64,000 nt of DNA, from the NCBI RefSeq assembly GCF_030269665.1, contig NZ_BSTS01000008.1:1-64000 (forward strand), in the 5' to 3' direction. Below, in pieces: positions 36,197 to 45,844 of the stretch; within the stretch, counting starts at the first letter, position 1; the number at the start of each line of letters is the position of its first letter. Both the position numbers and the translations under genes were made by a program. Source of the stretch: Actinomycetospora sp. NBRC 106375. Its GTDB lineage: Bacteria; Actinomycetota; Actinomycetes; Mycobacteriales; Pseudonocardiaceae. The notes beneath the pieces are model-generated. The model made no database searches. It was not told where the DNA came from and was given only the letters and a program-made list of their open reading frames with translations.

Positions 36197-37024
36197 TCAC
36201 GATCGGCCCTGCTCCCGGGCCACCCACCGCGCCGCGGCCCGGGCGGCCCGCTTGAGGCCGGAACGCTCGCTGCGGTAGCTCGCGACCGCCCCGACCACGG
36301 GCAGGTTGGCCAGTGTGCGCCAGAAGCGGTTGCCCTGCGGGCGCCGGTCGAGCTCGGACTGCAGGCCCCACAGGGTGCTCCCCATCCGCCAGACCGCCCG
36401 GGACAGGGCCGAGAGCCGGCCCCGCTCCTCACGCTGGGTGCCGACGCTCCCGGCCAGCTCGCCGGCCTCCCGCTCGACGTCGGCGCCGTGCGGGTCGCCG
36501 TGACGGCTCGGGTCGACGTCCCGGCCGAACAGCACGGACGCGAGCAGGCGCACCTGCGCGTCGCGTCCGTCCATCCCGTGCTCGCTGGCGATCGCGCAGA
36601 CCACGAGGCCCTGCGCCGCGAGCCCGAGGATGTCCGAGACCGGCAGCCGGCGGGCGAGCGCACCGCCGATGCCCGGGATCGAGGCCACCGCCGAGGTGAA
36701 GCGCCCCACCCGGGACACCCACCACTGGTCGCGCTCCCCGGGGCTCATCGCCTGCCAGCGGGGGGTCCCGGGCAGCTTCGAGGTGGCCAGGCGGTCCAGG
36801 GCCCGGGCGCGACCCGTGCGCACCGCCCGGCCGACCTTCCCGCGGCGCGATGTGGCCGGCGGCTCGGGCTCGCGGCCGTGCTCGGACAGCTCGACCGCCC
36901 GGCGCTGGGCGAGGCGCCCGAGACGGAAGGGGTCCGCGTCGCGCAGGCCGCGCAGGACCGGTCCGGTCGCGGCGACGAACGGACGCAGCACGCGGACGAC
37001 GTGCTCGTCTCCGATGGCGGGCAT
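36197..37024 (-). CDS. EcsC-like protein of unknown function
   Basis: 275 residues from the ATG at 37024; a TTG at 37057 is possible. An Ala/Arg-rich N-terminus is followed by a central hydrophobic region (FTSAVASIPGIGGALA, DILGLAAQGLVVCAIA) and a second glycine-containing stretch near the C-terminus (LANLPVVGAVASYR). This resembles EcsC-family proteins, which are thought to interact with membranes, but the match is weak. It stands alone between the ferredoxin and the divergent sulfatase. Confidence 0.6.
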   Translation of the reverse strand: MPAIGDEHVVRVLRPFVAATGPVLRGLRDADPFRLGRLAQRRAVELSEHGREPEPPATSRRGKVGRAVRTGRARALDRLATSKLPGTPRWQAMSPGERDQWWVSRVGRFTSAVASIPGIGGALARRLPVSDILGLAAQGLVVCAIASEHGMDGRDAQVRLLASVLFGRDVDPSRHGDPHGADVEREAGELAGSVGTQREERGRLSALSRAVWRMGSTLWGLQSELDRRPQGNRFWRTLANLPVVGAVASYRSERSGLKRAARAAARWVAREQGRS

Positions 37025-37108
37025 GGCCGCACGGTTCCCGACCGTCGCCCCGCTCAACCCCGGCCGGGCTTCAGCGGGCCTTCAGACCGACCGGGCACCG
37101 TCCGCGGG

Positions 37109-38620
37109 GTGAACGCCTTCCCCCGCCCGGCCCTCGTGCTGGCCCTCGCGCTCGCCCTCGTCGCGGCGGCCGGCTGCGCGGGATCGCGCCGCGCCGACCC
37201 GGCCCCCGGGCCGGAGCTGCCCGGACCGGAGGTGCCGCCCGCGTCACCACCAGGGCACCCGAACGTCGTGCTCGTCCTCACCGACGACCTCGACACCAGC
37301 CTGCTGCGCTTCATGCCGCACGCGCAGCAGCTCGCGGCCCGGGGCGCGTCGTTCGCGGACTACTCGGTGAGCGACACCCTGTGCTGCCCGAGCCGGTCGT
37401 CGATCTTCACGGGGCAGTACCCGCACGACACGGGGGTGTTCACCAACACCAGCCCCGACGGCGGCTACGACGTGTTCCACTCCCGGGGTCTCGAGCAGCA
37501 GACGTTCGCGACGAGTCTGCAGGCGGCGGGCTACCGCACCGCGATGATGGGCAAGTACCTCAACGGCTACGAGCCGACCTCCGACGGTGTGCCGCAGGGC
37601 TGGAACGAATGGGACGTCGCCGGGAACGGCTACCGCGAGTACGGCTACGACCTCGACCAGAACGGGCGGGTCACGCACCACGGCGACGCGCCGCCGGACT
37701 ACCTCACCGACGTCGTCTCGGCGCGCGGCCAGGACTTCGTGCGCACCCACGCCGGAGCCGGCCAGCCGTTCTTCCTCGAGATCGCGACGTTCGCGCCCCA
37801 CGGTCCGTCCACGCCCGCCCCGCCGGACGTGGACGCGTTCCCGGGGCTCATCGCGCCGCGGGACCCCTCGTTCAACACCCCGGACGCCCCGGGCGCGCCG
37901 GGCTGGCTGCGCTCGCTGGCGCCGCTCGACCACCGCCAGGTCGACCGGATCGACGCGCAGTACCGCAAGCGCGCCCAGTCGGTGCAGGCCGTCGACCGCA
38001 TGCTCGGGGACCTGCAGACGACGCTGGCGCAGACCGGGCAGCTGGCGAACACCGTGGTGATGTTCAGCTCCGACAACGGCTTCCACCTGGGACAGCACCA
38101 GCTCGCGGGCGGCAAGCAGACCGCGTTCGCCACCGACCTGACGGTCCCGCTGATCGCCGCCGGACCCGGCGTCGCGCCGCGCACCGTGCCCCAGCTCGCC
38201 CAGAACGTCGACCTCGCGCCCACGATCGCCGACCTCGCCCACGCGCCGGGGCTCCCCGCCGCCGACGGCCGCTCGCTCGTCCCGCTGCTGGCCGAGACCG
38301 ACCCGCCCGACTGGCGCACCGCCGCCCTCGTCGAACACCACGGCCCGAACGACGACCCGTCCGACCCGGACCGCGCGACGGGCCGGAATCGCAGCAACCC
38401 GCCCTCGTACACCGCGATCGAGACGGCGGCCGGCACCTACGTCGAGTACGTCACGGGCGAGCGGGAGTACCACGACCGCGCGACCGACCCGTTCCAGCGG
38501 ACCAACGCCGTCGCGGCGCTCCCGCCCGACCGCGCGGCCGCGCTGCACACCACGCTCACGGCACTCGCGGCGTGCCACGGACCGGTCGCCTGCGCGGCGG
38601 CCGGGCGGGCGCGGTCCTGA
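37109..38620 (+). CDS. Lipoprotein sulfatase
   Basis: 503 residues from a GTG at 37109; the frame is open far upstream but that part is not coding. A lipoprotein signal ends at the lipobox VAAAGC (Cys about 20). The alkaline-phosphatase-fold sulfatase domain begins PNVVLVLTDDLD; the formylglycine site is CCPSRSSIFTGQYPHD (C-x-P-S-R). The C-terminal metal site SSDNGFHLGQHQ is present. It would act on the outside of the membrane on an arylsulfate or sulfated glycan or lipid. No maturase gene is in the window. It converges with the membrane protein gene at 38622 with one base between. Confidence 0.9.
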   Translation: MNAFPRPALVLALALALVAAAGCAGSRRADPAPGPELPGPEVPPASPPGHPNVVLVLTDDLDTSLLRFMPHAQQLAARGASFADYSVSDTLCCPSRSSIFTGQYPHDTGVFTNTSPDGGYDVFHSRGLEQQTFATSLQAAGYRTAMMGKYLNGYEPTSDGVPQGWNEWDVAGNGYREYGYDLDQNGRVTHHGDAPPDYLTDVVSARGQDFVRTHAGAGQPFFLEIATFAPHGPSTPAPPDVDAFPGLIAPRDPSFNTPDAPGAPGWLRSLAPLDHRQVDRIDAQYRKRAQSVQAVDRMLGDLQTTLAQTGQLANTVVMFSSDNGFHLGQHQLAGGKQTAFATDLTVPLIAAGPGVAPRTVPQLAQNVDLAPTIADLAHAPGLPAADGRSLVPLLAETDPPDWRTAALVEHHGPNDDPSDPDRATGRNRSNPPSYTAIETAAGTYVEYVTGEREYHDRATDPFQRTNAVAALPPDRAAALHTTLTALAACHGPVACAAAGRARS

Positions 38621-38621
38621 A

Positions 38622-39128
38622 TCAGCCCTCGCCCGACGCGGCGGCGCGGGCCCGCCGGCGCCCCGTGCTCCACGACAGCACGAGGGCGCCGGGCAGGACG
38701 CCCGCGGCGAGCAGCAGGATGGCCCGCCAGTCGGCCGGGAGCACCCCGGCCCCGGCGGGGCTCCAGAGGCCAGCGACCAGCACGGTCAGCGTCCACACCG
38801 CGAGCGGGACGAGCGGGGCGCGGCTCGTCGGCGACGTCGGCAGGACGGCGTCGGCGGCGAGCACGAGCACGGGCGTCGTCAGCGCCGCGACCAGCGCGGA
38901 CAGCGGCAGCGGGATCCCGGCGTCGACGGTGCGCAGCGTCAGCCACGCCATCTCGGTCCACGCCAGCAGGACGGCGTCCAGGCTGAGCACGACGAGCACG
39001 AGGACGGCGAGGACGGCGGCGCGGCGGGTGGTGGAGCGAGGGTCGCCCTCGCTGCTCCCGGCGGAGCGAGGGACGCCCTCGCTGCTCGCGCCGGCCGCGG
39101 GTGCCGCGGGCTCGTCGGAGGTGCTCAC
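38622..39128 (-). CDS. Four-helix membrane protein (Rv1171 type)
   Basis: 168 residues from a GTG at 39128 that overlaps the mshB stop as GTGA. Four membrane segments are predicted between about 33 and 155. The first 30 residues are Ala/Ser-rich and contain two copies of SSEG-x-PRS encoded by 25-bp hairpin repeats (39033-39087). In M. tuberculosis a membrane protein of unknown function also follows mshB (Rv1170-Rv1171, from memory). Confidence 0.75.
   Translation of the reverse strand: MSTSDEPAAPAAGASSEGVPRSAGSSEGDPRSTTRRAAVLAVLVLVVLSLDAVLLAWTEMAWLTLRTVDAGIPLPLSALVAALTTPVLVLAADAVLPTSPTSRAPLVPLAVWTLTVLVAGLWSPAGAGVLPADWRAILLLAAGVLPGALVLSWSTGRRRARAAASGEG
39033..39087. repeat. Two 25-bp hairpin repeats inside the coding region
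   Basis: GGAGCGAGGG-T-CGCCCTCGCTGCTC (39033-39057) and the same with A (39063-39087) differ by one base. Each folds with a 7-bp stem (GCGAGGG/CCCTCGC). The 30-bp spacing keeps the reading frame, so the pair encodes a repeated peptide in the N-terminal tail of the membrane protein. Confidence 0.75.
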
Positions 39129-39994
39129 GGCGCGGGGAACAGGTCGTCGGGCGCACCGGCGGGACCCCGCAGGTGCACGAAGCACTCGAGCGGCAGCACC
39201 GGCTGGGCGAGGTCGTTCGACAGCGCGAAGGCCGGGGGCTCGCGGCCGTCGTCGTAGACGCTGATCTGCGTGGCGTGCGCGCGCAGCGCAGCGAGCTTGG
39301 CGACCCGCGCGCCGCCCAGCGCGACGCGCGTGGTGATCGTCGCGTCGGGGACGGTGGGGAGGTCGTCCACCGGCGGCACCGGCACGCCGAGCCACGCCCG
39401 GCGCCGGAGCACGGCGAGGCCGGCGTCGACGGCGTCGTGGGGTGCGGCGGTGGCGGCCACCGAGATCGCCGTGGCGTCGGGGTCGACCGCGGCGACGGCG
39501 GCGAGGGTGACCTCGTGGGCCCGGACGTGGTCGGGGTGGCCGTAGCCGCCGCGCTCGTCGTAGGTGACGACCACGCGCGGCCCGACCTCGCGGAGCACGG
39601 CCACGAGCGCCTCGACCTGCGCGTCGAACCCGTCGGGGACGGCGAAGGCGCCGGCGTCGATCGTCGCCGGCGCGGCGGCGCGGATGCCCGCGCCGGCGAG
39701 CACCATCCCCGAGTCGTGCCACCGCCCGGCGTGCCCGAGCCAGCGGTGGTCGGCGACGCCGAGTGCCGCGCAGGCCCGGGCGAGCTCGCCCTCGCGGTAC
39801 TCGCCCAGCGCGTCGCCGGTGAGGTGCCGCAGCCCGGGCGGGATCACCTCGCCCTGCTCGCCGCGCGTGCACGTCACCAGCGTCGTCGGCACCCCCGCCG
39901 CGGCGGCGCGCGCCATCACCCCGCCGCACGTGATCGTCTCGTCGTCGGGGTGGGCGTGGACGAGCAGCAGGGGGCCGGTGCTCACCCGGGGCAC
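39125..39994 (-). CDS. mshB: MshB: GlcNAc-inositol deacetylase of mycothiol synthesis
   Basis: 289 residues. The deacetylase family zinc site is seen as VHAHPDDETITCGG, and later YGHPDHVRAHEV. MshB deacetylates GlcNAc-Ins to GlcN-Ins in mycothiol biosynthesis; Mca-like amidases are close relatives. It is followed by a four-helix membrane protein (GTGA overlap), as in Rv1170-Rv1171. A start 9 nt further in is possible. Other mycothiol genes are not in this window. Confidence 0.92.
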   Translation of the reverse strand: MPRVSTGPLLLVHAHPDDETITCGGVMARAAAAGVPTTLVTCTRGEQGEVIPPGLRHLTGDALGEYREGELARACAALGVADHRWLGHAGRWHDSGMVLAGAGIRAAAPATIDAGAFAVPDGFDAQVEALVAVLREVGPRVVVTYDERGGYGHPDHVRAHEVTLAAVAAVDPDATAISVAATAAPHDAVDAGLAVLRRRAWLGVPVPPVDDLPTVPDATITTRVALGGARVAKLAALRAHATQISVYDDGREPPAFALSNDLAQPVLPLECFVHLRGPAGAPDDLFPAP

Positions 39995-40032
39995 CGTAGG
40001 CCGTCCGGTGGCATGGGGCTCCGCGGGTCCCG

Positions 40033-40087
40033 GTGATCGAAGTCCCGATACGGACGCTCAGCGTCCGCGACGGCACTTCGCTGACAC
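40033..40087. repeat. Dyad repeat family C, copy 2
   Basis: 55 bp, 51 of which match 23512-23566. This copy is the better palindrome: GAAGT-n-CCG-nnn-CGGACGCT-n-AGCGTCCG-nnn-CGG-n-ACTTC. Translated on the + strand it reads VIEVPIRTLSVRDGTSLT; on the other strand it reads VSEVPSRTLSVRIGTSIT. It lies between the ABC transporter stop (40094) and the mshB start (39994). Confidence 0.85.
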
Positions 40088-40093
40088 ACCCCG

Positions 40094-41101
40094 CTAGTCC
40101 GCGCGGACGAGGTGCGGGGGTGCGGCGAAGTGGCAGGCCGCGGGGTGGTCGGTGCCGTCGCGGACCTCGAGGGCCGGGGGGTCCTCGGCGCACACCGGGG
40201 CGGCCTTCGGGCACCGCGTGCGGAAGCGGCAGCCCGAGGGCGGGTCGGCCGGGCTCGGGACGTCGCCCTCCAGACGGATCGCCTCCCGGCGCCCGCGTAG
40301 CGAGGGATCGGGCACGGGCACCGAGGACAGGAGCGCCTGCGTGTACGGGTGGCTCGCGCGGGTGTAGATCTCCTCGGCGGTGCCCGTCTCGACGATCGAG
40401 CCGAGGTACATCACGGCGACGCGGTCGCAGAGGTGGCGCACGACGCCGAGGTCGTGGGCGATGAACAGGTACGCCAGCCCGAACTCGCGCTGCAGGTCCG
40501 AGAGCAGGTTGAGCACCTGGGCCTGGATCGACACGTCGAGCGCCGAGACCGGCTCGTCGCACACGATCACCTTGGGCCGCAGGGCCAGCGCGCGGGCGAT
40601 GCCGATGCGCTGGCGCTGCCCGCCGGAGAACTGGTGCGGGTACCGGCGGATGTGCTCGGGGTTGAGCCCGACGACCTCGAGCAGCTCCTGCACCCGGCGG
40701 CGGCGGTCACCCTTCGGCGCCACCTCGGGGTGGATGTCGAAGGGCTCGCCGACGACGTCGCCGACCGTCTTGCGCGGGTTCAGCGACGTGTAGGGGTCCT
40801 GCAGGACGATCTGCATGTCGCGGCGCCACGCCGTGAGGTCGGCGCCGCGCTTGGCGAACAGGTCCTGGCCCTCGAACGTCGCGGTCCCGCTCGTCGGCGG
40901 CGTCAGGCGCATCAGCACCTGCGCGAGCGTCGACTTGCCGCACCCCGACTCGCCGACGACCCCGAGCGTCTCGCCGGGGTGGAGGTCGAGCGAGACGCCG
41001 TCGACGGCGCGGACGTGCCCGATGGTCCGACGGAACACGACGCCCCGGGTCACGGGGAAGTGCTTGACCAGGTCGCGCACCTGGAGGATGGGCTCGCTCA
41101 C
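40094..41101 (-). CDS. Oligopeptide ABC transporter, ATP-binding protein (OppF/DppF type)
   Basis: 335 residues from a GTG overlapping the previous stop (GTGA). Walker [10 protein letters not shown], signature [15 protein letters not shown], Walker [13 protein letters not shown] and the C-terminal peptide-binding Cys motif [14 protein letters not shown] are visible. It powers the importer together with the OppD-type subunit. Last gene of the five-gene operon. Confidence 0.92.
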   Translation of the reverse strand: MSEPILQVRDLVKHFPVTRGVVFRRTIGHVRAVDGVSLDLHPGETLGVVGESGCGKSTLAQVLMRLTPPTSGTATFEGQDLFAKRGADLTAWRRDMQIVLQDPYTSLNPRKTVGDVVGEPFDIHPEVAPKGDRRRRVQELLEVVGLNPEHIRRYPHQFSGGQRQRIGIARALALRPKVIVCDEPVSALDVSIQAQVLNLLSDLQREFGLAYLFIAHDLGVVRHLCDRVAVMYLGSIVETGTAEEIYTRASHPYTQALLSSVPVPDPSLRGRREAIRLEGDVPSPADPPSGCRFRTRCPKAAPVCAEDPPALEVRDGTDHPAACHFAAPPHLVRAD

Positions 41102-42132
41102 CGGGACACCACCTCGTGCGTCGTCGGACGGTCGGGATCCTCGGCCACGAAGCGCTCGGCGAAGTGACAGGCCGCCTGGTGGTCGCCCCCCAGCTCGCGC
41201 AGCAGAGGCACCTCGGCGGCGCAGACGTCCTCCGCGTGCGCGCACCGCGGGTGGAAGGGGCAGCCCGGCGGGATCGCGGACAGGCTCGGCGGCAGGCCCG
41301 GGATGGGACGCAGCGCCGCGCCCGCGACGTCGTCCACGCGCGGCACGGAGTCCATGAGCCCCCGGGTGTAGGGGTGCCCGGGGTGCGCGTAGAGCGTCGC
41401 GGCGTCGGTGTGCTCGACGATCCGGCCCGCGTACATCACCGCGATCCGGTCGGCGACCTCGGCGACGACGCCGAGGTCGTGGGTGATGAGGATCAGGCCC
41501 ATGCCGCGCTCGCGGCGCAGCTCGTCGAGCAGCTCCATGATCTGGGCCTGGACGGTGACGTCGAGGGCCGTGGTCGGCTCGTCGGCGATGAGCAGCTCGG
41601 GATCGAGCGCGAGCGACATCGCGATCATCGCCCGCTGCCGCATGCCGCCCGAGAACTGGTGCGGGTACTCGCGCACGCGCTGCTTCGCGTTCGGGATCCG
41701 GACGAGGTCGAGCATCTCGGCCGCGCGGGCCATCGCGTCCTTGCGCGACATCCCGCGACGGAACCGGAACTGCTCGGCGATCTGGAAGCCCACCGAGTAG
41801 ACGGGGTTCAGCGCCGACAGCGCGTCCTGGAAGATCATCGCCATCGACTCGCCGCGCAGCATCCGCCGGCGCTCGGGGTCGGCGCCGAGCAGCTCCTCGC
41901 CGCGGAAGCGCACCGAGCCGCCGGTGATCCGTCCCGGCGGGGTGTCGAGGATGCCCATCACCGTCTGCGCGGTGACGCTCTTGCCGGAGCCCGACTCGCC
42001 GAGCACGGCCAGCGTCTCGCCCTCGTCGACGTGGTAGCCGACGCCGTTGAGCACCGACGCCGTGTCCCTGCCCTGGCCGAACTCGACGTGCAGGTCCTCG
42101 ACCTCGAGGAGGTGGGAGGCGGCCACGGTCAC
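41098..42132 (-). CDS. Oligopeptide ABC transporter, ATP-binding protein (OppD/DppD type)
   Basis: 344 residues from a GTG at 42132 (GTGA overlap with the permease). Walker [11 protein letters not shown], signature [13 protein letters not shown], Walker [13 protein letters not shown] and the C-terminal Cys-rich [14 protein letters not shown]. Together with the OppF-type protein it makes the ATPase pair of a peptide or nickel-type importer. Confidence 0.92.
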   Translation of the reverse strand: MTVAASHLLEVEDLHVEFGQGRDTASVLNGVGYHVDEGETLAVLGESGSGKSVTAQTVMGILDTPPGRITGGSVRFRGEELLGADPERRRMLRGESMAMIFQDALSALNPVYSVGFQIAEQFRFRRGMSRKDAMARAAEMLDLVRIPNAKQRVREYPHQFSGGMRQRAMIAMSLALDPELLIADEPTTALDVTVQAQIMELLDELRRERGMGLILITHDLGVVAEVADRIAVMYAGRIVEHTDAATLYAHPGHPYTRGLMDSVPRVDDVAGAALRPIPGLPPSLSAIPPGCPFHPRCAHAEDVCAAEVPLLRELGGDHQAACHFAERFVAEDPDRPTTHEVVSR

Positions 42133-43064
42133 CGCCCCCGCGGGTCGAGCGCGTCGCGGACCGCGTCCCCGAGCATGACGAACGCCAGCACGGTGACGAC
42201 CAGGAAGCCCGCCGGGAACAGGATCGCGTGCGGGATCTGCGCGACGCGGTCCTGGGACTCGGCGATCATCACGCCCCACGAGACGACCGGGTCCTTGAGC
42301 CCGATCCCGAGGAACGACAGCGTCGCCTCGGCCCCGATGAACGCGCCCAGCTGGATCGTCGCGTAGACGAGCACGGGCGCGAGGGTGTTGGGCAGGATGT
42401 GCCGGAAGACGATGCGCAGCGGCCCGGCGCCGAGGGCCCGGGCGGCCTTGACGTAGTCCTGCTGCTTCGCGGTGATGGTGGCCGCGCGCATGATCCGCAT
42501 GGCGATCGGCCACGACAGCACGGTGATCGTCGTGACCACCTGGAAGATCAGCCGGCTCTCGGGCACGGGCTGGCCCGGCGGGTTGAACGTTGTGAGGATG
42601 ACGATGCCGCCGAGCACGAACGGCAGGCCCGCGAAGATCTCCGCGAAGCGCGAGAGCAGCGAGTCCTGCCAGCCGCCGCGGAACCCGCCGAGCAGGCCCG
42701 CGAGGGCGCCGACGAGCACCGTGCCGAGGGTGGCGAGCACGCCGACCGCGAGCGTGGGCCCGGCGCCGTAGACCGCCCGGGCGAAGACGTCGTGACCCTG
42801 CAGGTCGCGGCCGAAGATCGCGTCCGGGCCCGGCTCCGACCCCGACCCGGCGAGGTCCGTCGCCCGGGGGTCGATCGAGGTGAACAGCGACGGGAAGAAC
42901 GCCATCACCAGCAGCACGAGGATGATCACCGAGGCGACCCAGAACAGTGGGCGGCGGCGCAGCTGGCGCCACGCGTCGGTCCAGAGCCCGCTGACCTCGG
43001 CGGCGTCCGGTTCGGGTTCCGGCTCGGTGTCGGCCGGGCGGGCGGCCAGCAGCGGTTCAGTCAT
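42129..43064 (-). CDS. Oligopeptide ABC transporter permease (OppC/DppC type)
   Basis: 311 residues. One long N-terminal extension, then six membrane segments; the EAA-loop is [19 protein letters not shown]. The OppC-type start ([18 protein letters not shown]) is present. Its start overlaps the upstream OppB-type gene by 8 nt, so translation is coupled. Confidence 0.92.
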   Translation of the reverse strand: MTEPLLAARPADTEPEPEPDAAEVSGLWTDAWRQLRRRPLFWVASVIILVLLVMAFFPSLFTSIDPRATDLAGSGSEPGPDAIFGRDLQGHDVFARAVYGAGPTLAVGVLATLGTVLVGALAGLLGGFRGGWQDSLLSRFAEIFAGLPFVLGGIVILTTFNPPGQPVPESRLIFQVVTTITVLSWPIAMRIMRAATITAKQQDYVKAARALGAGPLRIVFRHILPNTLAPVLVYATIQLGAFIGAEATLSFLGIGLKDPVVSWGVMIAESQDRVAQIPHAILFPAGFLVVTVLAFVMLGDAVRDALDPRGR

Positions 43065-43983
43065 AGCGGATCCTCGGGTCGAGCACGGCGTAGAGCAGGT
43101 CCACGACGAGGTTCGCGATCAGGTAGACGATCACCAGCAGCACGACGATGCCGACGACGGTGGCGGTGTCCTGCTGCAGGATGCCCTTGAAGACGAGCCC
43201 GCCGATTCCCCGGATGTTGAACACGCCCTCGGTCACGATCGCCCCGCCCATGAGGGCGCCCAGGTCGGTGCCGAGGAACGTGACGACGGCGATGAGCGAG
43301 TTCCGCAGCATGTGCACGCCCACCACCCGCCGGCGCGACAGCCCCTTCGCGACGGCGGTCCGCACGTAGTCGGCGCGGGTGTTCTCGATGAGGCTCGTGC
43401 GCGTCAGGCGGGCGACGTAGGCCATCGAGAGGCTGCCGAGCACGAACCCGGGGACGATGAGGTCCGCGATCGACGGGTCGTTGGGCACCGAGGTCCGGAT
43501 GATCCCGAGCTCGACACCGAGGACCTGCTTGAGCACCAGGCCGGTGACGAACACCGGCAGGGAGATCAGGAACAGCGTCGAGACGAGCACGAGCGAGTCG
43601 ACGAACCCGCGGCCCCGCAGGCCGGACACGATGCCGGCGAGGATGCCGATCACGGCCTCGATGACGAGCGCGACGATGGCCAGCTTGATCGTCGTGGGGT
43701 AGGCGTTGGCGATGACGTCGGCGACCTCGGTGCCCGACGCCGTCTGCCCGAAGTCGCCGGTGAACAGCGCCCCGAGGTACTTGAGGTACTGCACGACGAT
43801 GTTGTCGTCGAGGTTGTAGCGCTCGGTCATCACCGCGATGTAGGCGGGCGAGCACGCCCGCTGCCCGCACTTGCCGGCGAACGGATCGTCCGAGAGCCCC
43901 CACACGAGGGCGTAGACGATGAACGTCGACCCCAGGAACACCGGGATCAGCTGCAGCAGGCGCCGCAGGGTGTAGCGGCCCAC
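43057..43983 (-). CDS. Oligopeptide ABC transporter permease (OppB/DppB type)
   Basis: 308 residues. The N-terminus MGRYTLRRLLQLIPVFLGST is the classical OppB start; about six membrane segments follow, with the EAA-loop TAVAKGLSRRRVVGVHMLRN. It heads the permease pair behind the substrate-binding protein gene (97 nt gap). Confidence 0.92.
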   Translation of the reverse strand: MGRYTLRRLLQLIPVFLGSTFIVYALVWGLSDDPFAGKCGQRACSPAYIAVMTERYNLDDNIVVQYLKYLGALFTGDFGQTASGTEVADVIANAYPTTIKLAIVALVIEAVIGILAGIVSGLRGRGFVDSLVLVSTLFLISLPVFVTGLVLKQVLGVELGIIRTSVPNDPSIADLIVPGFVLGSLSMAYVARLTRTSLIENTRADYVRTAVAKGLSRRRVVGVHMLRNSLIAVVTFLGTDLGALMGGAIVTEGVFNIRGIGGLVFKGILQQDTATVVGIVVLLVIVYLIANLVVDLLYAVLDPRIRYD

Positions 43984-44079
43984 GGACTACCTCCTTCGGG
44001 GCCCCGACCCGCGGCCCGTGACCGCGCGACGGTGCGCGGTCACGGACCCCGGTGGTGGTGGTCGTCTCCCGGGAGGAGA

Positions 44080-45684
44080 TCAGCCCTGCGGGTTGAGCCG
44101 ATAGGTGGTGGTGTCCTGGCGGTTGAGCGGGTTGTGCTCGGCCTCGGCCACGCGCGACCCGTTGCCGTAGATCACCGGACGGCTCCAGAGCGGGATGTTG
44201 GGCATGTCGTTCAGCACGAGGCGCTCGGCGGCCGCGTAGCCCTGGTCGGCCGCCTGGACGGTCGGGGCCTGGTCGGCCTGGGAGAGCGCGGCGTCGACCG
44301 CCGGGTTCGAGTAGCCGTAGTCGTTCGACGACGCGTTCGTGCGGTAGAGCTGGGTCAGGAAGGTCTCGATGTCCGGGTAGTCGCCCTGCCACCCGTTGCG
44401 GAACAGGCCGGTGAACTGCTGGGAGTTGGCCAGGCGGCGCTGCTCGGAGAACGACGGCACCGGCTGGTAGCGGGCGTCGATGCCGAGGGTCTGCCGGATG
44501 CTGTTGGCCACGGCCTGCATGTACGGGTCGTGCCCGCCGTCGGAGTTGGCGGTCAGCGTCAGCGGGCCCTGGAAGCCGCCGGCCTGCGCCAGCAGCTGCT
44601 GAGCGCGCTGCGGGTTGAACGTGCAGGCCTCGCCGCACTGGTTCGGCACGTAGCCCTCCGCGGCGGACGTCGCGTAGCCCGTCGCCGGCGTGTACACGCC
44701 GCCGAAGATCTGGTTGACGATCGTCTGCCGGTCGATGGCCATCGAGATGGCCTTGCGCAGCACCGGGTTGGCGAACCGCGGGTCGTAGAGCGGGAAGCCC
44801 AGCGAGTCCGTGACCAGGCCCTCCTTCTGCCGGGCGCCCGCGCCGAGGTCGGTCTTCCAGCGGTTGCCCGCCAGCGCCGCGCTGGGGATGGCGCGGACGT
44901 GGTCGAGGTTGCCGGACACGACGTCGTCGTAGGAGGTCTGCAGCTCGGAGTAGACGCGGAACTCGAGGCGCTGGACCTGCGGCTTCACCGAGCCCGCGTA
45001 CTGGTCGTTGCGCACCAGGGTGAGGTTCTGGTTCGGCGTGCGGGACTCGAACCGGAACTCGCCGTTGCCCACCGGGGCCGCCTCGAAGCCGGCGCGGTCG
45101 GTGAAGAACTTCTGCGGCAGCGGGTAGTACGCCGAGTACCCCAGCGTCAGCGGGAAGATCGTGAACGGCTGCTTGAGCGTCACCGTGAACGTCTGCGGGT
45201 CGACCACGCGCAGGCCCCGCATCGTCTGCGCGGTCGGCGCCTCGGTGGAGACCTCGTCATAGCCGTCGATCTTCTCCATGAACGACTGCGCCTGGGCGGC
45301 GTTGGTGCCGAGCGCGGTCCAGTTCCAGGAGTCGACGAAGCTCTGCGCCGTCACCGGGGTGCCGTCGTGGAACGTCCAGCCCGGCTTGATCTTGATGGTG
45401 AAGGTCTTGTTGTCGGTCGTGGTGATCGAGTCGGCGACCTCGTTGGAGGGCTGGCCGGTGTTCACGTCGTACTTGACGAGCCCGGCGAACAGGGCGTCGA
45501 TGACGTCGCCGCCGTTCTGCTCGGTGGTGTTGCCCGGGATCAGCGGGTTCTCGGGTTCACCCCACTCGATGCTGAGCGTCTGGGCGGACTGGTCGTCGCC
45601 GCCCCCTCCCCCGCCGCACGCGGTGGCGACCAGCGCCACGGCGAGCATCCCGGCCACGATCGCGACCAACCGACGCAACGACAA
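44080..45684 (-). CDS. Oligopeptide ABC transporter substrate-binding lipoprotein (SBP_bac_5)
   Basis: 534 residues from a TTG start with GAGGAGGAACG before it. A lipoprotein signal peptide ends at LVATAC (Cys about 23). The large SBP_bac_5 fold runs to the end (SIEWGEPENPLIPGNTTEQN; QAQSFMEKIDGYDEV; ARFANPVLRKAISMAIDRQT). It delivers peptides or another ligand to the permease. First gene of the operon. A perfect 12-bp palindrome (45808-45819) lies about 125 bp before its start. Confidence 0.92.
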   Translation of the reverse strand: MSLRRLVAIVAGMLAVALVATACGGGGGGDDQSAQTLSIEWGEPENPLIPGNTTEQNGGDVIDALFAGLVKYDVNTGQPSNEVADSITTTDNKTFTIKIKPGWTFHDGTPVTAQSFVDSWNWTALGTNAAQAQSFMEKIDGYDEVSTEAPTAQTMRGLRVVDPQTFTVTLKQPFTIFPLTLGYSAYYPLPQKFFTDRAGFEAAPVGNGEFRFESRTPNQNLTLVRNDQYAGSVKPQVQRLEFRVYSELQTSYDDVVSGNLDHVRAIPSAALAGNRWKTDLGAGARQKEGLVTDSLGFPLYDPRFANPVLRKAISMAIDRQTIVNQIFGGVYTPATGYATSAAEGYVPNQCGEACTFNPQRAQQLLAQAGGFQGPLTLTANSDGGHDPYMQAVANSIRQTLGIDARYQPVPSFSEQRRLANSQQFTGLFRNGWQGDYPDIETFLTQLYRTNASSNDYGYSNPAVDAALSQADQAPTVQAADQGYAAAERLVLNDMPNIPLWSRPVIYGNGSRVAEAEHNPLNRQDTTTYRLNPQG

Positions 45685-45807
45685 CGTTCCTCCTCGGGGG
45701 TGTCAGGACGTGGTGTCCCCCGCGCGGGTAACTGACCGGATACGGCCCGTCACGCGGCCGCAGGCAACCTAAGCGTTTCCTTTGAAAGCGGCAAGAGTTC
45801 CGGGAAC

Positions 45808-45819
45808 GTTCACGTGAAC
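45808..45819. promoter_or_regulatory. Perfect palindrome GTTCACGTGAAC before the transporter operon
   Basis: Twelve bases, symmetric in full, in the 160-bp gap between the substrate-binding protein gene and lpqW, both leftward. It may be an operator for the operon; it could also be chance. Confidence 0.4.
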
Positions 45820-45844
45820 TGTCACGCAGTCGTCAGGGCCGTCG

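Noticed and set aside
35564-37108. Long open frame upstream of the sulfatase (continuous with it for more than 500 codons)
   Set aside because: It runs antisense to dapC, the ferredoxin and the EcsC-like gene, and has shadow-type composition. The real sulfatase starts at 37109 with its lipoprotein signal.
42880-45735. Open frame of more than 900 codons on the + strand
   Set aside because: Antisense to the peptide-transporter genes, which have clear domains; shadow frame.
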